Assembly: GCF_910584445.1 (NCBI RefSeq)
Contig: NZ_CAJUBO010000001.1
Location: 159,603 to 223,602, forward strand
Origin: an uncultured Desulfovibrio sp.
GTDB taxonomy: Bacteria; Desulfobacterota; Desulfovibrionia; Desulfovibrionales; Desulfovibrionaceae
Length of the DNA: 64,000 nt
Reading direction: 5' to 3'
The notes under the pieces were generated by a model. That model did no database searches. It worked only from the letters and a program-made list of their open reading frames with translations, and was not told the origin of the DNA. Every line of letters starts with the position of its first letter. Position 1 is the stretch's first letter. Made by a program: the position numbers and the translations under genes. Positions 17,663-26,263 of this stretch are shown here, piece after piece.

Positions 17663-19366
17663 CTAGCGGTTGGGATTGACCTCGAAATCGCTCATGTCCG
17701 CCGGGACATTGGGGTCCATCTGGGAAACGTCGAGCGGATACGCGAGGATCATGGACTGCCTGCTGCCGACGCCCAGCTCCGGCGAGGTGTTGACGCCCAC
17801 GACCAGGTCGAGGATGCCGTCGTTGGTCACGTCGGCGAGGTCGATCTCGGCCACGGAACCGCGGATGCGCCGCGTCTTCCATTTGAGTCCCAGGCCCACG
17901 CCGTCCCAGTAGAGGGCATGGATCTCGCCCTGCGGGAAGAAGCGGTAGCGGTCAAAGAACTGCGAGGCCGTGGAGATGGGCTTGTTGAGGATGAGCACCT
18001 GCTCGCCGGTGCGGCCGAGGTCCGCGGCGATCATACGCATGGGCGCGTAAATCTTGCCGGGGAGCTGGCCGTTGCGGTCGATGCCGAGTCCGGGCATGGT
18101 CTTGTAAAAGTCCATGCCCGTGGCCGAGCCGGAGAAGCGTTCCATGGTGGTGTGGATGGGGCTTGTGCCGTTGCCCTGGAAGAGCTTGACGCGCTCGTCG
18201 TCGGTGAGCATGGCGATGAGGTCGGAGCCTTCCTTGCCCGCGGGGATCCAGGCCACATTGAAGACCGTGGCTCCGGCGGGCAGGCTGAAGCGCGCGCCGA
18301 GGGTGTATTTGTTGCCCGACCTGACGAGCTGGTGGACGCCGGGGGCGAAGAGCTTGATGCTGTCATAGCCCTGGCCCACCAGGACCGGCGAGAAGTTGGG
18401 CGGCACGCGCATGACGCTGGCGAAATAGGGGATGCGCTCGGCGCACTGGGCCAGCTTGTTGCCCTTGAAGGAATAGAAATAGGAATAGGGGCGGTTGCCG
18501 TCTTCCTCAAACGTGGCGACCACAAGGTCCGCCGCGCCGTCGCGGTTGATGTCCATGGCGCGCATGGAGAAGTTGAGGTTGGAGGCGGAAACGACGGTGC
18601 GGCCCAGCTGCTTGAGCCGGCCCCCCGTCTCCCAGAGGTAGATGGTGAGGTCGTGGTCGCCCAGGACCGCGATCTCGTTCTTGCCGTCGCCGTTGAAGTC
18701 GGCCACGGCCATATCCACCATGTTCTCCTTGATGCGCTGGCTGCGCAGGCGCGAGCCGTCGCTGGCGCCCGCGCCCTGATACCGGAACTGCGGGTTGAGA
18801 TAGGTCTGCTGCTGGCCCGTCTCGTTGACGATGATTTCGCCGCCGCCCGCGCGCGCCCCGGCGGGGGCGGTCTGGCCGGGCTGGCGCATCATGAAGGCGG
18901 GCTTGGCGGCCACGGTCACGCCCATGACCTCGGAACCCAGGGCGGAACTCAGGTTCTGCACCGCGCCGGTAAGTCCGCTCACCGGGGCTTCGGCGGTGCG
19001 GTTCCAGGTCTTGCCGGCCTTGTCCACGCAGTTGACTTCAATGGAGCAGTCATTGCCCATGACGTTGACCGTTCCCCAGACGGCATAGTCCGCGCCGGCG
19101 GCGGTCATGGCCTTGCGCGCCTCGGCGGCGGAAGCGGCCTTGCCCTGAAGGGTGCGGCCCTCCAGAACGCCGGGCCTGTTGAGCTTGCCCTGAATGGTGC
19201 CGGGCACGGCCTTGGAAAGATAGGTGTAGCTTTGCGGCGCATGCACCGCAAACGGCGCGATGACAAAGGTCTTTTGCGCCGGCTGGGCGGCGTCGGCGCC
19301 GGCGCACCAGACAAGGGCCGCCAGGGCGAGGCAGAGCGCGAGCGGAAAACGCATGGCAGGTTTCAT
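17663..19366 (-). CDS. Exported FG-GAP/VCBS repeat protein
   Basis: 567 residues with a signal peptide (hydrophobic residues 7-20, probable cleavage after AGADAA). Residues ~30-150 resemble the TolB/CsgG-like N-terminal fold of envelope proteins (APFAVHAP, AAGADYAVWGTVNVMG). The remainder holds FG-GAP/VCBS calcium-binding blades: MAVADFNGDGKNEIAVL, MDINRDGAADLVV and IDLADVTNDGILDLVVG. Such proteins are periplasmic or surface-exposed. AAGGAG lies upstream of the ATG. It is a single gene, divergent from the ATP synthase locus; the specific role is unknown. Confidence 0.8.
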   Translation of the reverse strand: MKPAMRFPLALCLALAALVWCAGADAAQPAQKTFVIAPFAVHAPQSYTYLSKAVPGTIQGKLNRPGVLEGRTLQGKAASAAEARKAMTAAGADYAVWGTVNVMGNDCSIEVNCVDKAGKTWNRTAEAPVSGLTGAVQNLSSALGSEVMGVTVAAKPAFMMRQPGQTAPAGARAGGGEIIVNETGQQQTYLNPQFRYQGAGASDGSRLRSQRIKENMVDMAVADFNGDGKNEIAVLGDHDLTIYLWETGGRLKQLGRTVVSASNLNFSMRAMDINRDGAADLVVATFEEDGNRPYSYFYSFKGNKLAQCAERIPYFASVMRVPPNFSPVLVGQGYDSIKLFAPGVHQLVRSGNKYTLGARFSLPAGATVFNVAWIPAGKEGSDLIAMLTDDERVKLFQGNGTSPIHTTMERFSGSATGMDFYKTMPGLGIDRNGQLPGKIYAPMRMIAADLGRTGEQVLILNKPISTASQFFDRYRFFPQGEIHALYWDGVGLGLKWKTRRIRGSVAEIDLADVTNDGILDLVVGVNTSPELGVGSRQSMILAYPLDVSQMDPNVPADMSDFEVNPNR

Positions 19367-19535
19367 CCTGAAAACTCCTTGGGTTTTGGCGCGGCGGGCG
19401 CCGGGGCGCACTATACCCGCTCTCGCCTCGTGGCGCAACAGGGGGCGCGCGTGACGCGCGGGGCGGCGGCGAGCAGCGCCGGGCGCGCCTGTCGCCGGTC
19501 CGGCCGGCGGGATGCACGGATTTTTCCGGAGCCTG

Positions 19536-19564
19536 TTGACGCGGTCCCCTGTTCGTGCTAGGGT
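19536..19564 (+). promoter_or_regulatory. Candidate sigma-70 promoter of the F0 ATP synthase locus
   Basis: TTGACG, a 17-bp spacer, then TAGGGT. It lies 65 bp upstream of the first AtpI-type gene in a divergent intergenic region. Confidence 0.6.
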
Positions 19565-19628
19565 CACCGCGAAAGAAGAGACAAGACGGATGCGCGGTGC
19601 CGGGCACCGCCCGGGAGGCGCATCCGGC

Positions 19629-19988
19629 ATGCCGGGAGCGCGGGTGTCCCTCAAGGATTTTTTCGGCCAGCAGCGGGACGGCATGCGGGCCATGGCTACC
19701 ACGGGCGTCATCGGCCTGCATCTGGTGAGCGGGCCGCTTGTGGGCTTTGCCATCGGATACGGGCTGGACGTGTGGCTCGGCACCAGCCCGTGGTGCAAGA
19801 TCGGGTTTTTGCTGGTGGGCATTGGCGCGGGCTTTCTCAATGTCTATCGGGATACGCAGGCGCTCCTGCGAAAGCTGGAGCGCGGGCGGCCGGGGGGCGG
19901 GCATGCGCCCGGCGGCGCCGGGGCGGAAGCCTCCCCGAAGCCCCCATCCGCGGGGGCGCCGCCCGGAGACGGGAACGGAGGGAAATGA
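19629..19988 (+). CDS. AtpZ/AtpI-family protein
   Basis: About 119 residues. A short basic N-terminus is followed by two membrane helices (TGVIGLHLVSGPLVGFAIGY and IGFLLVGIGAGFLNVY) and then a Gly/Pro-rich tail. The pattern and position ahead of atpB are those of AtpZ, the AtpI partner proposed to form a small cation channel or F0-assembly factor. ATG 19629 with GGGAGG upstream is preferred; ATG 19589 is also open. The last codons overlap the next gene by ATGA. Confidence 0.7.
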   Translation: MPGARVSLKDFFGQQRDGMRAMATTGVIGLHLVSGPLVGFAIGYGLDVWLGTSPWCKIGFLLVGIGAGFLNVYRDTQALLRKLERGRPGGGHAPGGAGAEASPKPPSAGAPPGDGNGGK

Positions 19989-20416
19989 CGCGCGGATTTT
20001 CTTCGCCCCTTGCGCCGCTGGATGCGTGGCTCTGGCGCCGGGGCGTCCGTCCTCCCGCCATCCGCGCCCTGCTGTGCCACGAGGCCGCCGCCGCCGTCCT
20101 GGCGCTTCTGGCCGGGGGCGCGCTCGTGGCGGTCACGCCGTGGTTCCTGTGGTTCGGGGCGGGCGTGGCCTGCATGGCCTGGATCTTCTGGAGCTGGGCG
20201 CGGTTTTTTCTGCGGGGTCCGGGCGCGGCCTTCCCGCCGGGGGCGCTTGCTGGCGCGCTCCTGCGCTGGGCGTTGCGGATGCTGGTATTCGCGCTGGCGC
20301 TCTACGGGTCCATGCGCGTGGGCGCGTCCGCAACGGCGCTGGCGGCGGGGCTTGCCGCGGGGCTTGTCGTGGGGCTTGTCAGCTATGCCGCAAGCTCGCG
20401 CGCCGCGGAGAGGTGA
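19985..20416 (+). CDS. atpI: ATP synthase subunit I (AtpI-like) membrane protein
   Basis: 143 residues with four hydrophobic segments. Its start overlaps the previous stop (ATGA), and it is followed 101 bp later by atpB. Sequence conservation of AtpI is low, so the call rests on length, topology and position. AtpI assists assembly of the c-ring. GAGGGAA precedes the ATG. Confidence 0.7.
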   Translation: MTRGFSSPLAPLDAWLWRRGVRPPAIRALLCHEAAAAVLALLAGGALVAVTPWFLWFGAGVACMAWIFWSWARFFLRGPGAAFPPGALAGALLRWALRMLVFALALYGSMRVGASATALAAGLAAGLVVGLVSYAASSRAAER

Positions 20417-20517
20417 CGCCCTTTCCGGGCGGGATTTCGGGGATGGATCACGGGCGCGGAGGACCCGCGCCGTTTCAGGAACGGTCGTGACGGCGCAGGC
20501 CGACGAGGAGGCTCATC

Positions 20518-21222
20518 ATGGCAGGCAGTTTGCCGGAACCGGTATTGCTCTCCACCTTTCTCGGGATGGATGAAATCACCATCGGCGGCCAGCTCGTGCC
20601 CTTCAAGCACGTGTTCTATTCCTGGCTGTGCATGGCCGTGCTCTTCGGCGTGGCCCTCATCCTGCGCCGCCGCCTGACCCTTGTGCCCGGCGGGCTGCAA
20701 AATTTCTTCGAGTCCGTCATCGACACCGTGGAGCGCTTCATCTGCGCCTCCATGGGCGAGGTGGGGCACAAGTATGTGCCCCTGCTCGCGGGCATGCTTA
20801 TCTATATTTTCGGCATGAACATCCTTGGACTCATTCCCGGGTGCGACGCGCCCACGGCCAACCTGAACACCACGGTGTGCATGGCGCTCTTCGTTTTCCT
20901 CTACTACAACTGGGTGGGGCTTGCGCGCTGGAAGGCGCACTATATCAACCAGTTCCTCGGGCCTTCCAAGTTCCTCATCCCGCTCATGTTCCCGCTGGAG
21001 ATCGTTTCGCACCTGTCGCGGCCGGTCTCGCTTTCCCTGCGACTTTTCGGCAATATCCGGGGCGAGGAGATCGTCATCATCCTCTTCTTCGTCATGGCGC
21101 CCCTGCTCGGGACGCTGCCCATCTACGGACTCTTCCTGCTCGGCAAGAGCATGCAGGCCTTCGTGTTCTTCATGCTGACCATGTTCTACATCTCCGGCGC
21201 CCTGGAAGGGCCGGAGCATTAG
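20518..21222 (+). CDS. atpB: F0F1 ATP synthase subunit a
   Basis: 234-residue stator subunit forming the proton half-channels next to the c-ring. The essential arginine is in the fourth-helix motif SLSLRLFGN. NLNTTVCMAL and PLEIVSHLSRPVSL are also typical. GAGGAGG lies just upstream of the ATG. Only F0 membrane components are encoded here; no b, delta, alpha, gamma, beta or epsilon genes follow, so the F1 genes are elsewhere in the genome. Confidence 0.96.
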   Translation: MAGSLPEPVLLSTFLGMDEITIGGQLVPFKHVFYSWLCMAVLFGVALILRRRLTLVPGGLQNFFESVIDTVERFICASMGEVGHKYVPLLAGMLIYIFGMNILGLIPGCDAPTANLNTTVCMALFVFLYYNWVGLARWKAHYINQFLGPSKFLIPLMFPLEIVSHLSRPVSLSLRLFGNIRGEEIVIILFFVMAPLLGTLPIYGLFLLGKSMQAFVFFMLTMFYISGALEGPEH

Positions 21223-21285
21223 GTCGGCCAATGACGGGGGAATGGTCGCACGCGACCCAACAATACAACGTGGAAGGAGTGTTCC

Positions 21286-21609
21286 ATGCGTAAATTTCTG
21301 ATGGTTGCCCTCAACACCGTCGCCCTGGTCGGCATGGCCGGGCTGGCCTTCGCCGGCGAACCGCTCAATTCCGAATCCCTCGGCTTCACCTGCCTTGCGG
21401 CGGCCCTGGGCATCAGCATCGCGGCCTTCGGCTGCGGCATCGGCATGGGCCTGGGCCTCAAGGGCGCCACCGAGGGCGTGGCCCGCAACCCCGAAGTGAG
21501 CGGCAAGATCACGGGTACCATGATCCTCGGCTTCGCCTTCATCGAATCCCTGGCTATCTACGCTCTGGTCATCAGCTTCATCCTGCTGTACGCCAACCCC
21601 TACGCGTAG
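21286..21609 (+). CDS. atpE: F0F1 ATP synthase subunit c
   Basis: 107 residues. A cleavable-looking leader (residues 1-23, ending LAFAGEP) precedes the two-helix hairpin with loop VARNPEV and the ion-carrying E87 in FIESLAIYALV. Relative to Na+-binding c-subunits, the helix-1 glutamine is Met (GIGMG) and the Thr after ES is Leu, so proton translocation is inferred. GGAAGGAGTGTTCC precedes the ATG. A strong stem-loop follows the stop. Confidence 0.96.
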   Translation: MRKFLMVALNTVALVGMAGLAFAGEPLNSESLGFTCLAAALGISIAAFGCGIGMGLGLKGATEGVARNPEVSGKITGTMILGFAFIESLAIYALVISFILLYANPYA

Positions 21610-21624
21610 CCGTTCGGGCCATTT

Positions 21625-21651
21625 GCGGGGCCGGGAGAGACCCGGCCCCGC
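21625..21651 (+). terminator. Strong stem-loop after atpE
   Basis: An 11-bp perfect GC stem (21625-21635 with 21641-21651) encloses a 5-nt loop, 16 bp past the atpE stop. There is no U-tract, so it may stabilise the 3' end or give factor-assisted termination. Confidence 0.5.
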
Positions 21652-21761
21652 GCGGCCCTGCACCGGCGGCCGGGCGCTGCCCGCAGCATCCGTCGTTCCT
21701 TTCCCGCTCTCCGCGTGCCGGTTCCGGCGCCGGTGACCCTCGCCCCCGCTTCGGAGGCTCC

Positions 21762-22061
21762 ATGCCGGAATTTCCCCTGCTCATCGCCCTGTGCGCGCTC
21801 TGGCTGGCCGCTGCCTGCGCGGCGGCGGGAGCCATCAATTTCTTCTGGGAAACGGGCTTTCGCCGCGCGTTCGGCTACGGCGCCTTTCTTGCGGGCGTCT
21901 TTTTGCTCTTCTGGGCCAGCGGCCTCTGGGTCGGCGCCTCGCGCCATTCCTGGGGCGTGCTCGGGCCGGCCTTTCTGCTCATGCTCGCGGCGGCCTGGCT
22001 GGTCGTGCGGCTGACCCTGCGGTTCTGGCGCCGGCGCGAGCGGCGCGGCCCGCGTCCGTGA
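21762..22061 (+). CDS. Small membrane protein of unknown function
   Basis: 99 residues with three predicted membrane helices (about 5-27, 36-56, 62-82) and a very basic C-terminus (RRRERRGPRP). GGAGGCTCC directly precedes the ATG, so it is likely translated. It follows the atpE stem-loop by 110 bp on the same strand. No recognisable family; an accessory role with the ATP synthase locus is only positional speculation. Confidence 0.6.
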   Translation: MPEFPLLIALCALWLAAACAAAGAINFFWETGFRRAFGYGAFLAGVFLLFWASGLWVGASRHSWGVLGPAFLLMLAAAWLVVRLTLRFWRRRERRGPRP

Positions 22062-22209
22062 CGTTCCTTTTCCCTTCCCCGAAGTTTTTTTTGAGACAAA
22101 CAGGCAAGTTTTCGCCGCTCGCCGTCCTTGTCCGCCGGACGCGGGGCTGCTACCGTCCTGCACGGGAAATGCCGGGACTCCCTGGAGTCCCGCAGTGCCG
22201 GAGGTTGTC

Positions 22210-23208
22210 ATGAAAAGGTTGTCCGCCTGTGGCGTGGCCGTTCTGGTTTTTCTTGCCGCGTCCGTCGCAGGGGCGGCGGCGCGGGACGCAGCCCGGGAGA
22301 CCGCCGTGGAAAGGATCTCGCTCGGACGGACGCTTGCCCTGTACCCCAGTCTGGTCACAGTGGTGGGCGCGGAAGTGGACGGGAGGGTCAACTGGCTGCT
22401 GGTGGCCCATGTGGGCGTGCTCGGCCACGACCGCATCGTGGTGAGCATGAACGACCAGCACTATACCAACCGGGGGATCATTGCCGGCAGGAAACTGTCG
22501 GTCAATCTTGTGGACCGCCCCCTGCTGCCCGGGGCCGACTATGTGGGCAGCGTGAGCGGCGCCGAGGTGGACAAGTCGGGGGCCTTCGCCTTTCACCGGG
22601 GAAAGAACGGCACGCCGGTCATCGATGCCGCGCCCGTGTCCATGGAACTGGATGTGGTCGATATCTACAAGACGCCGGGGTTCGACAATTTCGTCTGCAC
22701 GGTGGCGGAGACCACCGCGCGGCCGGATGTGCTGGACAGCCGCGGCAGGCTGGACTACACGCGCCTCAAGCCGGTCCTGTTCGAATTTCCCACCTACGCC
22801 TATCTGGCAACCGGCGAGATCATCGGCAAGTGCCGCCGCCTGGACAGGGCGCCCGGCATGTGCGCCAAGCTGCCCATGCGGCCGGACGGCATCACGCGTT
22901 TGTCCAGCATCGAGGTCTATCCCGAATATCTTGAGGAATACCGGAAGTATGCCAGTGAGGTGGGGGAGACCTCATTGCGCGAGGAGCCTGGCGTGCTCGC
23001 CATGTATGCCGTGGCGGAAAAGGACGATCCGTGCAGGATGACCATTCTGGAGATCTACGCCAGCCAGGATGCCTACAAGGCCCATATCGCGTCCCCGCAT
23101 TTCCGGAAGTACAAGCAGGGAACGCTGAAGATGGTCAAGTCCCTGCGCCTTTCGGACCAGGAGCCGCTGAATCCGGCAAACCGGCTGAACAATTTCATGG
23201 TGGACTGA
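22210..23208 (+). CDS. Exported flavin-reductase-like / ABM-domain fusion protein
   Basis: 332 residues. Residues 1-23 form a signal peptide (basic MKR, hydrophobic core, AGAAA). Residues ~35-220 match the FMN-binding split-barrel flavin-reductase fold: LVTVVGAEVDGRVNWLLVAH, then MNDQHYTNRGI, RKLSVNLV and LFEFPTYAYLATGEIIGKC. Residues ~230-310 form an antibiotic-biosynthesis-monooxygenase (ABM) ferredoxin-like domain (SSIEVYPEYLEEYRKYA, ILEIYASQDAYKAHIAS, HFRKY). Both domain types are normally cytoplasmic; export of the fusion is unusual. CCGGAGGTTGTC precedes the ATG. The gene stands alone. Substrate unknown. Confidence 0.75.
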   Translation: MKRLSACGVAVLVFLAASVAGAAARDAARETAVERISLGRTLALYPSLVTVVGAEVDGRVNWLLVAHVGVLGHDRIVVSMNDQHYTNRGIIAGRKLSVNLVDRPLLPGADYVGSVSGAEVDKSGAFAFHRGKNGTPVIDAAPVSMELDVVDIYKTPGFDNFVCTVAETTARPDVLDSRGRLDYTRLKPVLFEFPTYAYLATGEIIGKCRRLDRAPGMCAKLPMRPDGITRLSSIEVYPEYLEEYRKYASEVGETSLREEPGVLAMYAVAEKDDPCRMTILEIYASQDAYKAHIASPHFRKYKQGTLKMVKSLRLSDQEPLNPANRLNNFMVD

Positions 23209-23302
23209 CGGCAGCGAAGCGATTGGAAATGGCGCGGTTCAATCATGCCGCTGCCGCCAGAGCGGTTTGGATATCTTCACTATCAACTCGCTCTCAGGGA
23301 AG

Positions 23303-23458
23303 CTAGTGTCTACTTGCAAAAGTAGACACTACAAAACCCGTAAGGGTTTTGCGGCGGCATAGCCGCCGTGAGTGAGCGAAAAACCACGTTTTTTCGCGAA
23401 CGATCCTGCAAAAATTCTGCACAGAATTCTGTGCAGAATTTTTGCAATTAGACACTAG
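23303..23458. mobile_element. Hairpin-dense, transposon-like element with 10-bp terminal inverted repeats
   Basis: The 156-bp segment is bounded by CTAGTGTCTA (23303-23312) and its exact inverse TAGACACTAG (23449-23458). Inside are successive hairpins: GTGTCTACTT paired with AAGTAGACAC, AAAACCC with GGGTTTT, GCGGCGG with CCGCCG, and a 38-bp near-perfect palindrome (23408-23445) of alternating AT- and GC-rich steps. It is far more AT-rich than its surroundings and encodes no protein. The right terminus supplies the stop codon of sppA. A MITE-like or REP-like non-autonomous element is the best reading. Confidence 0.7.
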
Positions 23459-24537
23459 AGCTGGTAGAGGAAGGCGGGCGCCAGCCCCAGTCCGCCGCCG
23501 GGGGCGGGGGGCGCGCCCGGCGGCGCGGAAGGAAGCGTTCCGCCGAGGCTTCCCGCTCCGGAACGTTCCAGAGCGTCCGCAAGGCCCAGGAGCGTGGTCA
23601 GCCTGTCGAGCAGGCGCTCCAGCAGGGCGGCGCGCGTGGCGTCCCTTTTTTGCAGCAGCGGGCGCGCGGCCGGCACGCCCGTCGTTTCCGCCAGCCAGTC
23701 CAGGGCGGCATCCTCCCCGCCCAGAACGTCCACAAGGCCAAGGCGCTGCGCCTCCTGCCCGGTGAAGATCTTGCCGTCGGCCAGGCCGGCGGCCCTCTGG
23801 CGTTCCATCTTGCGGCCGCTTGCCACGATGCTCACGAACTGCTCGTGCATGTCCATGAGCACATGCTCGAAATAGGCGCGATCCCGGGGGGTGAGGGGGC
23901 GCAGGTAGGAACCCGCGTCCTTGAAGGGCGCGGTGACGAGCGTTTCCTGCCCTATGCCCACCTTGTCCATGAGTCCCTGGAGCTGCGGGATGTCCATGCG
24001 GACACCGATGGAGCCGGTGACAGTGGAAGGGTTGGCGAAAATGCGCGTTCCGGCCATGCTGACCATAAGCCCGCCCGAAGCCGCCGTGGCGCCCATGCTC
24101 ACGGCAATGGGCATCTTGCGGGCCAGGCGTTCCAGGGCGCTGTAAAGCTCCTGCGAGGCGGCGGCGCCTCCGCCGGGGGAATCCACGCGCAGCAGGACGC
24201 CCCTGACCCGGGCGTCGTTCTCCAGCCGGCGGATCCAGGCGAGCGTGGGCGCGGGGTCGAGGATGGGACCGCGCACCGTCACCAGGGCCAGGCGTTGGCC
24301 GTGGCCGTCGGGCAGCGCGGCCATGCGCCCGAGCGCGGCGGCAAGGCCGAGCGCCAGCAGGCAAAGCCCCCAGAAAAGGACGGGATGGCGCTTGCGGAAC
24401 GGCGGCCGGAGCAGCCCGCGCCAGACATGCGCGGGGATGCGCGACAGCGGGCAGGCGGCGGCGCAGGCGGCGTCCGCCGTCGCGTCACGGTCTGCCGGCG
24501 GAATGTCCGGGGCGGGGGTGTCCGGCATGGTGTTCAT
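23455..24537 (-). CDS. sppA: Signal peptide peptidase SppA, 36-kDa type
   Basis: About 360 residues. A single N-terminal membrane helix (VLFWGLCLLALGLAAALG) is followed by the ClpP-fold serine protease domain. LLRVDSPGGGAAASQELY and ATAASGGLMVSMAGTRIFA carry the oxyanion and nucleophile-serine region. The lysine in APFKDAGSYLRPLTPRDR is the probable general base. It degrades leftover signal peptides in the membrane. ATG 24537 (MNTMPDTP) has GGAGCCGCCC upstream. The first 53 bp overlap the acyl-CoA ligase gene. The stop codon lies within the repeat element, so the C-terminal tail (Pro/Gly-rich) may have been altered by insertion. Confidence 0.9.
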   Translation of the reverse strand: MNTMPDTPAPDIPPADRDATADAACAAACPLSRIPAHVWRGLLRPPFRKRHPVLFWGLCLLALGLAAALGRMAALPDGHGQRLALVTVRGPILDPAPTLAWIRRLENDARVRGVLLRVDSPGGGAAASQELYSALERLARKMPIAVSMGATAASGGLMVSMAGTRIFANPSTVTGSIGVRMDIPQLQGLMDKVGIGQETLVTAPFKDAGSYLRPLTPRDRAYFEHVLMDMHEQFVSIVASGRKMERQRAAGLADGKIFTGQEAQRLGLVDVLGGEDAALDWLAETTGVPAARPLLQKRDATRAALLERLLDRLTTLLGLADALERSGAGSLGGTLPSAPPGAPPAPGGGLGLAPAFLYQL

Positions 24538-26263
24538 GGGCGGCTCCGGCGCTTGTTGCGGGTCCATGGGCGGGGTCCTGGGCGGCCTCCGGCCAGAGGC
24601 GGGCCGCCTCCGCGCGCAGGAGGTATTTCTGGATCTTGCCGCTGGCCGTGAGCGGGAACTGCTCCACCACGGCCACATAGCGCGGGATCTTGTGCCAGGC
24701 GATCTTTCCCCGGCACCATTCGCGCACGGTCCGCGCGTCCGGCCGGGCGCCGGGCCGGGGGATGATGAAGGCGCCCACCTCCTCGCCGTATTTGCGGCTG
24801 GGGACGCCGACGACCTGCACATCCAGGACGCCCGGCATGCCGAGGAGAAATTCCTCGATCTCGCGCGGATAGACATTTTCGCCGCCGCGGATGATCATGT
24901 CCTTGATGCGGCCGGTGATACGCAGGTAGCCGTGTTCATCCATGACGCCGAGGTCGCCGGAGCGCAGCCAGCCCTCGGGACTCACGGCGCGCGCCGTGTC
25001 CTCGGGCATCTTGTAGTAGCCCTTCATGACATTGTAGCCCCGGCAGAGGATCTCTCCGGCCTGGCCGCGCGGCAGCTCGTCGATGCCTTCCGGGTCGGCC
25101 ACGCGCACCTCGATGCCGGGCAGGGCGCAGCCCACGGTCTCGCAGCGCAGGGGGAGCGGGTCGTGGATGTCGGACTGGGTCATGACCGGCGAGGCTTCGG
25201 TGAGTCCGTAGCAGATGGTGATCTCGCGCATGTTCATGTCCTCCACCACGCGGCGCATGAGCGGTTCGGGACAGACCGAACCGGCCATGATGCCCGTGCG
25301 GAGCGAGGAAAGGTCGAACCGGGAGAAGTGCTTGTGCTCCAGTTCGGCGATGAACATGGTGGGCACGCCGTAGAGGGCGGTGCAGCGTTCGCGCTCCACT
25401 GCCTGGAGCACATGCAGGGGATTGAAGCTTTCCAGCACGACCATGGCCGCGCCGTGATTGACGCAGGCAAGCACGCCGAGCACGCAGCCGAAGCAGTGGA
25501 AGAGCGGCACGGGCAGGCAGAGCCGGTCCCGCTCCGTGAAGCGCTGGCGGCGCCCGATCCAGTAGCCGTTAAGCCCCACGCCCACATGGGTGAGCATGAC
25601 CCCGCGCGGAAAGCCCGTGGTGCCGGAGGTATATTGCATGTTGATGGGATCATGCGGGTCCAGCGAATCCTGGCGCGCCCGGTAGTCGGCTTCGTCGGTC
25701 ATGACGGAGAGCGCCAGGATCTCGGGCATGGAGAACATGCCCCGGTGTTTTTCCGCGCCGAGAAAGCAGACGCGGCGCAGATGCGGAAGGCTGCGGCTGC
25801 GAAGCCCCCCGGCGCGCGGCTGGACGCGCAGCTCCGGCGCGATGGCGTAGAGCGTCCCGATGAAGTCGTGGTCGCGCAGGCTGCCGATGAGGAAAAGGTT
25901 CTCGCACTCCGACTGGCCGAGCACATAGCGCAGTTCGTGCTCGCGGTAATTGGTGTTCACCGTGAGCAGGATGGCGCCGATGCGGGCCGTGGCGAACTGG
26001 AGCGCTATCCACCAGGGCACGTTGGTGGCCCAGACGGCCACTTTTTCGCCCTTCTGGATGCCCAGGGCCATGAGTCCCCTGGCAAGGCGATCCACCAGGT
26101 CGCCGAACTGGCGCCAGGTCAGGCGGTAGCCGCGATCCGCATACACCAGGGCGTCCCTGTCGGGAAAGCGGGCCACCGTATGGTCAAGGACCCTGCCGAG
26201 CGTCCATTCCCGCAGGACAAAGTCCCCGTCGTCATCCGGAGGAGGGAGCAGCGGCGCGCTCAT
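24485..26263 (-). CDS. AMP-forming acyl-CoA synthetase
   Basis: 592-residue ANL-superfamily ligase activating a carboxylic acid to acyl-CoA through an acyl-adenylate. Core motifs are YTSGTTGFPRGVMLTH (P-loop), CYGLTEASPV, SGDLGVMDEHGYLRITGRIKD, and the catalytic lysine region LTASGKIQKYLLR. The overall length and the GWLRSGD region resemble medium/long-chain fatty-acyl-CoA ligases; the substrate is not determined. Its ATG overlaps the stop of the upstream XRE-cupin regulator (ATGA), indicating coupling. The last ~18 residues are read out of frame from the sppA start region. Confidence 0.92.
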   Translation of the reverse strand: MSAPLLPPPDDDGDFVLREWTLGRVLDHTVARFPDRDALVYADRGYRLTWRQFGDLVDRLARGLMALGIQKGEKVAVWATNVPWWIALQFATARIGAILLTVNTNYREHELRYVLGQSECENLFLIGSLRDHDFIGTLYAIAPELRVQPRAGGLRSRSLPHLRRVCFLGAEKHRGMFSMPEILALSVMTDEADYRARQDSLDPHDPINMQYTSGTTGFPRGVMLTHVGVGLNGYWIGRRQRFTERDRLCLPVPLFHCFGCVLGVLACVNHGAAMVVLESFNPLHVLQAVERERCTALYGVPTMFIAELEHKHFSRFDLSSLRTGIMAGSVCPEPLMRRVVEDMNMREITICYGLTEASPVMTQSDIHDPLPLRCETVGCALPGIEVRVADPEGIDELPRGQAGEILCRGYNVMKGYYKMPEDTARAVSPEGWLRSGDLGVMDEHGYLRITGRIKDMIIRGGENVYPREIEEFLLGMPGVLDVQVVGVPSRKYGEEVGAFIIPRPGARPDARTVREWCRGKIAWHKIPRYVAVVEQFPLTASGKIQKYLLRAEAARLWPEAAQDPAHGPATSAGAAHEHHAGHPRPGHSAGRP

